A model generated the notes under the pieces. That model was given only the letters and a program-made list of their open reading frames with translations, was not told the DNA's origin and ran no database searches. This document shows positions 1 to 7,579 of a DNA stretch of 64,000 nt, one piece after another. Source of the stretch: Catenovulum sp052056295 (GTDB taxonomy: Bacteria > Pseudomonadota > Gammaproteobacteria > Enterobacterales > Alteromonadaceae); the NCBI RefSeq assembly GCF_052056295.1, contig NZ_CP182494.1, forward strand, positions 310,001 to 374,000, written 5' to 3'. Positions within the stretch are counted from its first letter, which is position 1, and each line of letters starts with the position of its first letter. The position numbers and the translations under genes are program-made.

Positions 1-83
1 TATTCATCTTTTTGGCTTGTTTTGGCCATTATGATGAATATTTTCATCAAATTGCCGACTCATGTTTAAATTTCTCTATTTTT

Positions 84-120
84 TCGACATGATTAGATTA
101 TATGTCGATTCAATCGACAT
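84..120. promoter_or_regulatory. Candidate operator with three half-sites
   Basis: The half-site CGACAT appears at 85-90 and 115-120, with its complement ATGTCG at 102-107. Positions 102-120 form a perfect 9+1+9 palindrome (ATGTCGATT, C, AATCGACAT). It lies just before the first open frame of the window, where an operator is expected. The cognate regulator is unknown. Confidence 0.35.
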
Positions 121-288
121 GAATTGGTTTAGGTGTATAAACTAATCGATTTACTAATTTTTATCCCAAGCATAGAAACGAATTTTTTGAGAGATAGCGC
201 TGGCGTACAATCTATTTATTTGTTATCAATATTGAAATTAGAAAAACGACCCCGTGGGTCGGTATTAAATTGTTCGGTGTTCTCTGGT

Positions 289-681
289 ATGCACTTGAAA
301 ATTCAATGTATTCTCATATTAATGACCGCAGTGTTTGCTGCTTTTAATGGTTATGAGGAGCAATTGGGCAGTGTTGGTAATATTGGAACCGCTGTTATTT
401 ATGCTCTTGTAGCAGGCTCTTTCAGTGTGGTTGTACACTTTATCGCTCACAAGTTGCTGCCGAAATATTCTAAACCTTATTGTGTCACAGCTTATGCTTC
501 GGCGTTGTTTGGGTTTATTGGTTTTGTATATTATGCGTCAAACGGTAAAGCAGATAGTTTAGAAAGTGCAGCGCATATGCATGTGATCGTGTTTCCAATC
601 TTACACACAATGCTGGCAATTTTGTTGTTTGTTGCCGCCACTATTTGGGGTGCCGTTTTGCGGTTTAATCGCAAAGTTTAG
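289..681 (+). CDS. Small hypothetical membrane protein, probable integron cassette gene
   Basis: I do not recognise this protein. From the ATG at 289 it is 130 residues and very hydrophobic, with about four predicted membrane segments (near residues 5-20, 28-48, 63-80 and 98-120). The frame is open back to a GTG at 133, but those extra 52 residues are charged and unlike a membrane protein N terminus, so I prefer 289 although its ribosome site is weak. An attC-like stem follows within 40 bases of the stop, so it is probably carried as a gene cassette, a class rich in unique short membrane proteins. Its function cannot be told from sequence. Confidence 0.5.
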   Translation: MHLKIQCILILMTAVFAAFNGYEEQLGSVGNIGTAVIYALVAGSFSVVVHFIAHKLLPKYSKPYCVTAYASALFGFIGFVYYASNGKADSLESAAHMHVIVFPILHTMLAILLFVAATIWGAVLRFNRKV

Positions 682-710
682 CCTCGCAAACCATACAAAG
701 CTTTAAATCG

Positions 711-789
711 GATTCGTAACAGTTGGCTCGGTTCCGCTTCGCTTTACATTATAACCAACTATTACTAACCGCTTAAGGCGGCGTTAGAT
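711..789 (+). other. Degenerate attC-like recombination site
   Basis: The 3' end reads GGCGTTAGAT, with an R' core GTTAGAT at 783-789 preceded by CCGCTTAAGGCG, which resembles the end of Vibrio-type cassette repeats. A stem GTAACAGTTGG (716-726) pairs with CCAACTATTAC (755-765) apart from one G-T. The 5' core is not a clean consensus, so the left limit is approximate. The GTTAGAT core is exactly complementary to ATCTAAC at the 3' end of the next cassette, as expected if 784-1758 was once a circular cassette. Confidence 0.55.
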
Positions 790-801
790 GCTAGGAAAAC
801 T

Positions 802-1698
802 ATGAGCATTGGAATAACAATAAGAATATATCTGGATGATGGATTAATTACTGGAATTCGTCACGCTGAGATCGTCAATTGGACTGGGCAGGCTATTTCT
901 GCACCTAGAACTAAAATCAAGCAGCTTTCCGGTTGGCCCGAATCACAAAAGCCCGGTGTATATTTTTTGTTTGGTGTGGATGATGAATCTGGTGGACAAG
1001 CCTTATATATTGGCGAAGCGGAAAATGTTCTTGATCGCTTAGGTAATCACCTTGCAAACAAGGATTTTTGGAATGAAGTAATATTCTTCACAAGCAAGGA
1101 TGAAAACCTGACTAAATCTCACGTGAAATATTTAGAATCAAGGTTAATTCAACTAGCAAAAGTAGCGACTCGCTATGTTTTACTAAATGGTAATGAACCT
1201 CAGCTTTCATCTCTTCCGAGAGGTGATAGAGATTCAATGGAAGAATTCATTGGCAATCTGCGTACTTTGTTAGGTGTTATGGGGCATAAGGCTTTAGAGC
1301 CTATTGCAAGTCATGAAACCATACTAAAAGAAGAAAAAACCGACGTGCCAAACGGTAAAGAGACAATAGAACAAGTTTTCAACCTCAATATTAAAAGTGT
1401 GAGCGCTAGGGCAATAGTAAGTAATGAAGGGGTCATTGTTTTAGAAGGCTCAACTATTTCTGGCATCGTTAAGGAGAGCCTCTCTGGCGGCTATAAAAAA
1501 TTACGTACTCAGCTTATTGAAAGTGGAGTTTTATCTTCTCAGGATGGGTCCTTCGTGTTTACTAAAGATCAACTTTTTACTAGTCCATCTCAGGCGGCGG
1601 CCATTATTGTTGGCTATGCAATAAACGGTAGGCATTCTTGGCAGACTGGGGAAGGAGTGTCCCTAAAGCAAATCGAGGAAAGTAGTGAAAGCATCTAA
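802..1698 (+). CDS. GIY-YIG nuclease-like protein with DUF4357 domain (gene cassette)
   Basis: This 298-residue protein has an N-terminal GIY-YIG endonuclease-like domain: a GVYF strand at 52-55, YIGEA at 69-73, a following Arg at 79 and a Glu near 112, the usual catalytic spacing. A C-terminal DUF4357 domain spans about 200-290 (ARAIVSNEGVIVLEGS, then FTSPSQAAAIIVGYAINGRHSW). The first GIY element is degenerate (GVY), but the YIG element, Arg and Glu are kept, so it may be an active or DNA-binding member. Proteins with this pairing are common in integron cassettes and defence-type islands. It starts 13 bases after the attC core of the preceding site and its stop lies inside the next attC, so it fills its cassette. 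Target and role are unknown; anti-phage function is only a guess. Confidence 0.8.
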   Translation: MSIGITIRIYLDDGLITGIRHAEIVNWTGQAISAPRTKIKQLSGWPESQKPGVYFLFGVDDESGGQALYIGEAENVLDRLGNHLANKDFWNEVIFFTSKDENLTKSHVKYLESRLIQLAKVATRYVLLNGNEPQLSSLPRGDRDSMEEFIGNLRTLLGVMGHKALEPIASHETILKEEKTDVPNGKETIEQVFNLNIKSVSARAIVSNEGVIVLEGSTISGIVKESLSGGYKKLRTQLIESGVLSSQDGSFVFTKDQLFTSPSQAAAIIVGYAINGRHSWQTGEGVSLKQIEESSESI

Positions 1699-1764
1699 CA
1701 AGCGCATGTTGCTGGACTGGTTTTCCGCTGCGCTCCAAACCTGCCGCAAATGCAGGCGTTATGG
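1693..1764 (+). other. attC recombination site of an integron cassette
   Basis: The R'' core ATCTAAC is at 1693-1699 and the R' core GTTATGG at 1758-1764. The L'' arm GCATGTTGC (1704-1712) pairs with the L' arm GCAAATGC (1746-1753) over eight base pairs, leaving G1708 unpaired. This is the extrahelical base by which integrases recognise folded attC strands. The inner GGTTT/AAACC stem (1719-1723 and 1737-1741) forms the variable terminal structure. The stop codon of the GIY-YIG gene lies inside R'', as is usual for cassettes. Confidence 0.8.
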
Positions 1765-1804
1765 CAGTATCATCGGGTAAATCTCAAGCAGTTATCGTGA
1801 GCAT

Positions 1805-2083
1805 TTGGTGTCCTGTGTAGTGTTGTATAACGAAGTCTACAGGCTTCTTGAATCCAAAGTAGAAAAAGAAAAATTAGCGCATTATCTATCAAAGCATTGG
1901 AGAGTTGCATACATATCCAAAGCTGAAGCAAAGTTACTTGATTCAAAAGATCAGTTAAATTTGAAAAAGTGCATGCCAGAAGGTTGGGCTTTTGAAACGG
2001 GTTGTACATTCGCCCGGCTAAAACTAGTTAGCCGACTCTATCCTAGAGATACGCTTCCGCTTTTGACAAATTTGAGACTCTAA
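1805..2083 (+). CDS. Small hypothetical protein, probable cassette gene
   Basis: A 92-codon open frame sits between the attC at 1693-1764 and a palindrome at 2092-2114. The product is basic, predicted soluble, and resembles nothing I can name. The only starts in frame are TTG 1805 and GTG 1808, since a stop lies at 1778-1780, so the start is uncertain. Its position and size fit a second integron cassette. It may be a real gene or a decayed cassette. Confidence 0.35.
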   Translation: MVSCVVLYNEVYRLLESKVEKEKLAHYLSKHWRVAYISKAEAKLLDSKDQLNLKKCMPEGWAFETGCTFARLKLVSRLYPRDTLPLLTNLRL

Positions 2084-2123
2084 GCTCGTTGGGATTCACT
2101 TCGTTCGTCCCAACTTACATAAC
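2084..2123 (+). other. Palindrome and possible truncated attC
   Basis: GTTGGGA (2090-2096) and TCCCAAC (2108-2114) form a 7-base-pair stem around CACTTCGTTCG. It is followed by ACATAAC at 2117-2123, which matches six of seven bases of the core expected for this cassette (complement of GTTATGG). No convincing R' core follows before the next gene, so the array seems to end here in a remnant. Confidence 0.35.
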
Positions 2124-2162
2124 GATTTCTACAGTAATGTTTAATCTTCTGGCAGGCACAAA

Positions 2163-2867
2163 TTAAGGCAACACCTCTGCCCCATCCCATGCAAAACATT
2201 TTCCGCTATCTTGCGCGGTTAGGGCATTCATTACCTGCCAGAGTTTTTTTGCCGAATAGTCAGGGGTAAAGAGTTTGCCTTGTGGAACATTTTTTTGAAA
2301 TGGCAGTGACAAGTCACTGTCGACTGTACCTGGGTGCAACCCAACAACAATTGCTTGTTTGTTGCTACGGGCAGTTTCTATCGCGGCTGTTTTAATCAAC
2401 ATATTGAGTGCGGCTTTGGATGCACGATAGGCATACCAACCGCCTAACCTGTTGTCTGAAATACTGCCTATTCGTGCCGACAGCACTGCAAAGAGCGAGC
2501 TTTGTTGTTTATTTAGTTTTGGTAAACAGTGTTTAGCGATTAATGCTGGGATTATGCTGTTTGCTTGGAAAATATGTGCTAGGTTGTCGGCCGATATATC
2601 CTTTAGCGATTTTTCTGGTTTAATTGAGTCTGTATGTAAAATGCCAGTTGCAACTATAATTATGTCAATTTTGCCTGTTTGTGAGGTTATGTTGGCAGCT
2701 TTAGCAATTGAGTCTTCACTGTTGTAATCAACCGGAAATTCTCTGCTATTTTGTGAAAATGGGTAGATATTGGCGTTGGGGTATAGGGTTTTAAACAGCT
2801 TTACAAAGGCATTACCAATTGCGCCTGACGCGCCGAATATCAGGATGTTTTTGGCATTTATCGGCAT
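2163..2867 (-). CDS. SDR family NAD(P)-dependent oxidoreductase
   Basis: This 234-residue short-chain dehydrogenase has the Rossmann glycine motif GASGAIG at residues 12-18 and the catalytic Tyr-x3-Lys as YRASK near 145-149. An upstream Ser sits in the VLSARIGS segment. The family oxidises or reduces hydroxyl and carbonyl groups with NAD(P)H in the cytoplasm; the substrate is not readable. The overall pattern (GGWYAYRASKAALN, a late HPGTVDSDLS) resembles the CsgA/C-factor-like subgroup, as does the SDR gene at 63232. It lies downstream of the lipoprotein gene on the same strand with a 170-base gap, so it may be transcribed separately. Confidence 0.85.
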   Translation of the reverse strand: MPINAKNILIFGASGAIGNAFVKLFKTLYPNANIYPFSQNSREFPVDYNSEDSIAKAANITSQTGKIDIIIVATGILHTDSIKPEKSLKDISADNLAHIFQANSIIPALIAKHCLPKLNKQQSSLFAVLSARIGSISDNRLGGWYAYRASKAALNMLIKTAAIETARSNKQAIVVGLHPGTVDSDLSLPFQKNVPQGKLFTPDYSAKKLWQVMNALTAQDSGKCFAWDGAEVLP

Positions 2868-3037
2868 TTATATTTTCCTATCAAAACAGCTTAATAGTTA
2901 TAGGAAAAACATAGCTTAATGGATCAACGTTTTATTAGGTTCTTGCCAGCCAATATTGCGGACGCAGTCTGTGTATTGGCTTCACGCAGGGAAATATTCC
3001 ATTTTCCCTGCCCCCTTTAACTCAACCGTGTAACAAA

Positions 3038-3580
3038 CTACCTAACTTGCCAGTTCATCCCATTAGCGCGTTGCCATTTGTATTGTTGGCGTTGGTTGCT
3101 GCCGTCTAAATGCCAGATTGCCATTGATAAACTATCAATGTGGTTTGGCAATTCTATGTCGGCGTTGATTATGCCATTGGTCATTTTTCCTCTAAATAAG
3201 CAGTCAGCGTATTTATTGGCTTTGTTTACTACTTGGCAAACACTTACATAGGCAGCTGTGCTACTTAAGCTAGCGATTTCAATATCCAAAGTCAGTTTAT
3301 TGCTGTTGGTAAATTCAAAGTTTTGATCAACCGTTAGGTCGCCAAAACTTTTGGCTTGTACTTCAGGCTCTACTTGCTGCTGAGTAGATTGTTGTGCTGT
3401 TTCTACTTGCTGTTGTTCGGCGTCATTTTTTACCGCACTGGTACTTGTGGTATTTGTGCTAGTCGTATTGCTGCTTGCATCACTGGCATCACTACCACCG
3501 CCGCCACAAGCCACTGTGGTTGTTAGTAAAAGTATTGTTGTGATGTATTTGATCGACTGGTTCATTGATAAAGTATTCAT
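3038..3580 (-). CDS. Ser/Thr-rich lipoprotein
   Basis: The 180-residue product has a lipoprotein signal peptide with a lipobox ending in VAC at Cys25, followed by GGGG. A low-complexity Ser/Thr/Asn stretch (about residues 30-50) and a Gln-rich stretch (about 53-72) form a linker before a small C-terminal domain with several Cys. I do not recognise that domain. AAGAGG precedes the ATG on the coding strand. It is the last gene of the polysaccharide operon, 12 bases after the LruC-protein gene, so both are probably co-expressed and exported. Ser/Thr-rich linkers are typical sites of bacterial O-glycosylation; that this one is glycosylated is speculation. Confidence 0.7.
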   Translation of the reverse strand: MNTLSMNQSIKYITTILLLTTTVACGGGGSDASDASSNTTSTNTTSTSAVKNDAEQQQVETAQQSTQQQVEPEVQAKSFGDLTVDQNFEFTNSNKLTLDIEIASLSSTAAYVSVCQVVNKANKYADCLFRGKMTNGIINADIELPNHIDSLSMAIWHLDGSNQRQQYKWQRANGMNWQVR

Positions 3581-3592
3581 AATATCGACCTC

Positions 3593-5665
3593 TTAACGAT
3601 TAATAATAATTCGGTTGGCACGCGCTTTATTTTGGCGATACCAAGTTTTGTTTTGATTACCAGCAGAGAGCACATAATCGATAAACTCTGGGTAGGCTTC
3701 GGCTAAATCCACTTGCTCAACTGGGTGTGACCATAGTTCTGGTATTTCGACCGCCCAAGGTAAACCTTGGTCATTTTGAAAAGTTATCCCTTGTGCAGCA
3801 AAAGATGCATCGTCATTCATGCCCCAATACAAAGGATTAAACTTGCTTGATACCTTTTTATTTTTTAGATGCACTTCTAAGCCTCGACCCGGTGGTGAAA
3901 CAAACATGCTGCCGTGATATTTATCCGGAGTGGCAAAAATAAATGGGTTTAATAAACCACTTGGTGCTTGTGCTAGTTCAACCGGATTAACCAAAGGCAC
4001 GGTAATTAAAAAACTTAAATGATTAACTTCGTCGCAGCCGACTTGAGTGCGGTAATAACCACAGTCTTGTGATTTTTCAAGGTGCTGCCAAACGTCTTGT
4101 GCAATAATCACCACAGCATCGTCATTCGCTGCGTTTGCTTCGAGTGCTGAATTTAACTGCTGTAAGTCGTTTAATTCATAACGCATTTGCGCTTGATTAA
4201 CATTGCTGGTGCTAATGCCATCTAATTGCACAGCAAAACCATTATGGTACTGAGCACCAACCGCGATAATTGAGCCGATAATGTCGTAGCGGATCACTTG
4301 GTTAAGCTCATTGACATATTGTTTAACTCTGTAGGTGGCAACCACATCGTTCATATCAAAATCGCCTAATGCTGGCCATTTATCTTCAAAGGCGACACTT
4401 GTCATACCTTGGCTACTTGGGTAGTGAATAACTGAAATGTTTTCTTTGGTCACATCAATTTCAATGTCTTCTACTTCACCGTCAGACACGCCACCTTTAG
4501 GGCCTATTGCCGCTGTGGTTGAATATCGAAAACGCGCCCAGGTATTGCCCTGCACTGCATCTGCAGGTACATCAATCACAACAATGTTTTCGCCTGTTGT
4601 TAAACTTTGGTCTGTAACCACTTGTTCAGCTAAATCAAATTGGCCGTTTTGGTTCCAATCGACCCAAGCGTTTAAATAACCTTCACCGACAGCTTCTACC
4701 AATACAATTGAATCTAAGCCAGTTAATAAACCAGTGGCGAACTCCACGCCGTCACCATCTCCGCCTGTTTCACTGCCTAGATACAGGGTTTCAGAAACCA
4801 AATGGCGTGGGCCGTTATCTTCAACACTAATGCCATAAGATGCTGGTGCATTACCAAAATCGACCGTTTGTACTTGTGTCTGTGATTGATTAAATATTTC
4901 AGCCATAGCACAGCGCGCACCATCGTTATTGGAAGACGCGGGTCCATAGGCAAAAAATTCTGCGCTTGGCGACTCTGCTGCGACATCTATGCGATAGATA
5001 TATCCATCTGAATTGCGGCTGATATATAACCAACCATCCGCATCAAAATAAGCTGCGCCAAATGTGCCGGACTGTCCAACATTAGATAAGGTTTTTACTT
5101 GTAAGCTATTGATATCGATTTGATGCAAATTACCATTGCGATCAACTGCATAGAGTAAATCTGTGGTTGGATGAAAAGCAAAATCGTAAATTGCCAGATT
5201 AAGCGTTGCGCCGTCGACTATTTTTACCGCGTTTAAATAATCAGGCAAAGATGCATCTAAATTCACTTTATATAAACCGTACGCAGAGCCTGGGCGATAC
5301 ATGAAATAACTATTTTCATTTAAGTGCACATCACCAACATAAAATGATCTATCCGGTAAGTTACTGACCGCCAAAGGTTGTACTTGATAGTCGCGGCCTA
5401 TTTTGACAATGTCTTGGAATTCATTTGAATAGGCATATAAGTAGTTATCGGCAAAATTAAACCCCATAGCATTGAGTTTGCTGCTGGTCGCCATAGACGA
5501 GCTGAGCTGCGCAGTCGCACCAGTTAATAAATCAACCTCGTACAGTTTGGCTACCGAATCCTGAATTAAAAATGCAGGTGCAGGGCAGCTTTCTAACGGC
5601 TCTGCAATGGCAGAAACAGAAGTCACAATGCTGCTAGCGATTATTAAGTTGTTTAAATACTTCAT
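3593..5665 (-). CDS. Secreted LruC/GEVED-domain protein
   Basis: I start this at 5665 (690 residues), where GAGG precedes the ATG and a signal peptide ending in AIA follows. Residues about 25-255 look like a repeated beta-propeller (DUF6923-like). A GEVED-type module covers about 270-400 and ends in SDGEVEDIEI. The LruC domain begins with FEDKWPALGDFDMND (426-440) and runs to the C terminus. Acidic DxDxDG-like loops (GGDGDGVE, DWNQNGQFD) suggest calcium binding. LruC-domain proteins are exported surface proteins of unknown function. The gene sits 11 bases after a glycosyltransferase gene and 12 before a lipoprotein gene, so it is probably displayed or modified with the products of this operon. 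Confidence 0.8.
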   Translation of the reverse strand: MKYLNNLIIASSIVTSVSAIAEPLESCPAPAFLIQDSVAKLYEVDLLTGATAQLSSSMATSSKLNAMGFNFADNYLYAYSNEFQDIVKIGRDYQVQPLAVSNLPDRSFYVGDVHLNENSYFMYRPGSAYGLYKVNLDASLPDYLNAVKIVDGATLNLAIYDFAFHPTTDLLYAVDRNGNLHQIDINSLQVKTLSNVGQSGTFGAAYFDADGWLYISRNSDGYIYRIDVAAESPSAEFFAYGPASSNNDGARCAMAEIFNQSQTQVQTVDFGNAPASYGISVEDNGPRHLVSETLYLGSETGGDGDGVEFATGLLTGLDSIVLVEAVGEGYLNAWVDWNQNGQFDLAEQVVTDQSLTTGENIVVIDVPADAVQGNTWARFRYSTTAAIGPKGGVSDGEVEDIEIDVTKENISVIHYPSSQGMTSVAFEDKWPALGDFDMNDVVATYRVKQYVNELNQVIRYDIIGSIIAVGAQYHNGFAVQLDGISTSNVNQAQMRYELNDLQQLNSALEANAANDDAVVIIAQDVWQHLEKSQDCGYYRTQVGCDEVNHLSFLITVPLVNPVELAQAPSGLLNPFIFATPDKYHGSMFVSPPGRGLEVHLKNKKVSSKFNPLYWGMNDDASFAAQGITFQNDQGLPWAVEIPELWSHPVEQVDLAEAYPEFIDYVLSAGNQNKTWYRQNKARANRIIINR

Positions 5666-5676
5666 ACTTAACCTCG

Positions 5677-6828
5677 TTAAACTTGTGCAAAAGAAAATTT
5701 GCGCATCATCTGGAAAATAATTTGCTCGGCTTTGTTGCCCCAGCTTTGTGTTTGTAACCACAAAGCGAGCGAGAGTTTGTTGTGTTCGTTTGTATTGACT
5801 GATTGTTCGAGCAACTGAACAAAGTGTTCTTTCGAGTTTGCAATGTTTAGGTAGTCGGCCATTGCCTCAGCAGCTGGGTATCGGGTGGTGACGACAGGCG
5901 TTTTGGCCGCTAGGTATTCAGTTAATTTCAGCGGATTGCAGGCCAGGATTTGTTCATTTAAAGCAAAAGGCAAAATAGACACATCCCAATGCTGTGAAAA
6001 ACCAGGTAATTGGTGATGCGCAACTGCCGGAATAAAATGGCAGTTATTAAATTTTTCTAAGCTGCTGATATCTATGCAAGGTTTACCAACAAAAACAAAC
6101 TGATAATCAGGTTTGTGTTCAACGCAATGCTGAATTAACTCAATATCCAACCAGCTTGAAATTGAGCCATAAAAACCAACTACAGGCTGACCCAAACTTT
6201 TAATCTCAGCCAGTCTTGGGTCTATTACCGTTGGTGTTGCGAATAAATCGTAGTTAACGCCATGAGTAGATAAAAACGATTTTGCAGGCGGAAATTTATT
6301 GTTTAATACATCACTGGCTGAAATGACTAAGTCTGCACGTTCAACCAATTTTGCTTCCCACTCGGCGACCATCTCGTGGTCAACTCCTGCTAATGCAGAA
6401 AAATCATCACCACAGTAATAAACAACTAAGTCATCTTTTGCTGGTTTAATTAAGCTAAAGGCGGTAGGTAGCGACAACCAATAAACACGTTTAACTTCTT
6501 TACTGGCCGGTTGTAACAACAATTGTTGATGCATTAACCAAGTGTTTAAACTATTCACCCAAGGTTTGTTGTGCCAAGGCAAAACTTTAGGCGCAAGCTT
6601 TTGCGTGAAATAATGTTGCTCTTGCTCGGCTTGTTCGCTATCAAAACGACACATATCCAATACTTTTTCGCCAACGCGTTTAATGTCTGTTGCTGATAAG
6701 CTTGGTGAACGCATACCAACTGAGTTGACCCAAATTACTGGATATAACTGACTAATATGATGAAATAAATGTTGTGTGCTGCTTGGGTGTCTACCCCAGT
6801 CTTCACCAAAAACGATAAACTCAAACAT
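5677..6828 (-). CDS. Glycosyltransferase (GT4-like) of the polysaccharide operon
   Basis: The protein is 383 residues from the ATG at 6828, with GGAGG nine bases before it. The N terminus (FGEDWGRHPSSTQHL) is typical of GT-B glycosyltransferases that act in surface-polysaccharide clusters. The C-terminal half carries VGFYGSISSWLD and the nucleotide-sugar binding region ending PLKLTEYLAAKTPVVTT. It would transfer a sugar from a nucleotide donor to a lipid-linked oligosaccharide at the cytoplasmic membrane face; donor and acceptor are unknown. Its start overlaps the stop of the acyltransferase gene by 8 bases, suggesting translational coupling. Confidence 0.85.
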   Translation of the reverse strand: MFEFIVFGEDWGRHPSSTQHLFHHISQLYPVIWVNSVGMRSPSLSATDIKRVGEKVLDMCRFDSEQAEQEQHYFTQKLAPKVLPWHNKPWVNSLNTWLMHQQLLLQPASKEVKRVYWLSLPTAFSLIKPAKDDLVVYYCGDDFSALAGVDHEMVAEWEAKLVERADLVISASDVLNNKFPPAKSFLSTHGVNYDLFATPTVIDPRLAEIKSLGQPVVGFYGSISSWLDIELIQHCVEHKPDYQFVFVGKPCIDISSLEKFNNCHFIPAVAHHQLPGFSQHWDVSILPFALNEQILACNPLKLTEYLAAKTPVVTTRYPAAEAMADYLNIANSKEHFVQLLEQSVNTNEHNKLSLALWLQTQSWGNKAEQIIFQMMRKFSFAQV

Positions 6829-7537
6829 AATCAACCTCCGGTAATTTACGTACTACTTTGGCAGGGTTACCTGCAACTATGTTGCCAGCTTCAACGTCTT
6901 TGGTTACCACAGCACCGGCTGCAACTATTGCCCCTTTGCCTATGGTGACACCTGCTAATATGGTTGCGCCTGTACCCACCCAAACATCGTCGTGCAAAAT
7001 AATATCGCCTACTTGGTTGTCTAAATCGGCTAAACCAGCAGCGCGGTCTTGTGCATTCATTGGGTGGCCAGGGTAGCCCGCTAAAAACACTCGGCCAGCC
7101 AAACGCACGTTATTGCCTAATTCAATTTTGCTGCCAACGGCTAAGGTGTTTTGCCAGCCGATGTCTACGTTATCACCTGTAATTAACTCAGGTGTTTGTT
7201 GGCTCGCACCACGGCCACAAATGGTGCTAATACCAGACACTCTATTATTTGCGCCTAATGAAACCTTTATATTGCCGAGCAACAAAGGCATGCCAGAATA
7301 CAAATATAAGTTTTTTGGACTGTGTCCCATACGCGCTTTAAACATTGGGGTGTAGTACAAAACTCGACTGATAAATTGCAAAGAATTACTAATAAATTGA
7401 TGGGTTGACCACATGGCGTAATGCACCACAGGTACAACAGGAATTTGCATATTGAGAATATTTTTCAAAATGCGACGACAACTTTTCGCATTTTGCGACT
7501 GACCGCTGCGGATCCAATCTACTGATTGTCTAATCAT
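6821..7537 (-). CDS. Hexapeptide-repeat acyltransferase
   Basis: This 238-residue protein contains left-handed beta-helix hexapeptide repeats over about residues 80-230, ending in the classic GAGAVVTKDV-like block (IGKGAIVAAGAVVTKDVEAGNIVAGNPAKVV). Such CatB/WbbJ-type enzymes move acetyl groups from acetyl-CoA to sugar hydroxyls or amines. GGGAGA precedes the ATG. It lies between the ligase and a glycosyltransferase gene, so O-acetylation of the polysaccharide repeat unit is the likely role. The N-terminal 50 residues are longer than in minimal family members. Confidence 0.85.
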   Translation of the reverse strand: MIRQSVDWIRSGQSQNAKSCRRILKNILNMQIPVVPVVHYAMWSTHQFISNSLQFISRVLYYTPMFKARMGHSPKNLYLYSGMPLLLGNIKVSLGANNRVSGISTICGRGASQQTPELITGDNVDIGWQNTLAVGSKIELGNNVRLAGRVFLAGYPGHPMNAQDRAAGLADLDNQVGDIILHDDVWVGTGATILAGVTIGKGAIVAAGAVVTKDVEAGNIVAGNPAKVVRKLPEVDYV

Positions 7538-7579
7538 CTAACGTCTCCCACAAACCAATTACTAAATTGATAAAAAAAT

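Noticed and set aside
1770..2009. 79-codon minus-strand frame opposite the small cassette gene
   Set aside because: No ribosome site and no recognisable sequence; most likely a shadow of the plus-strand frame.
2117..2224. A full third attC ending at GTTAGGG near 2218 inside the SDR gene
   Set aside because: No L-arm pairing was found and the core would lie inside a conserved coding region, so I kept only a possible truncated remnant ending at 2123.
2987..3010. CAGGGAAA/TTTCCCTG hairpin between lipoprotein and SDR genes
   Set aside because: There is no T-run on the minus strand after the stem, so it is not convincing as a terminator.
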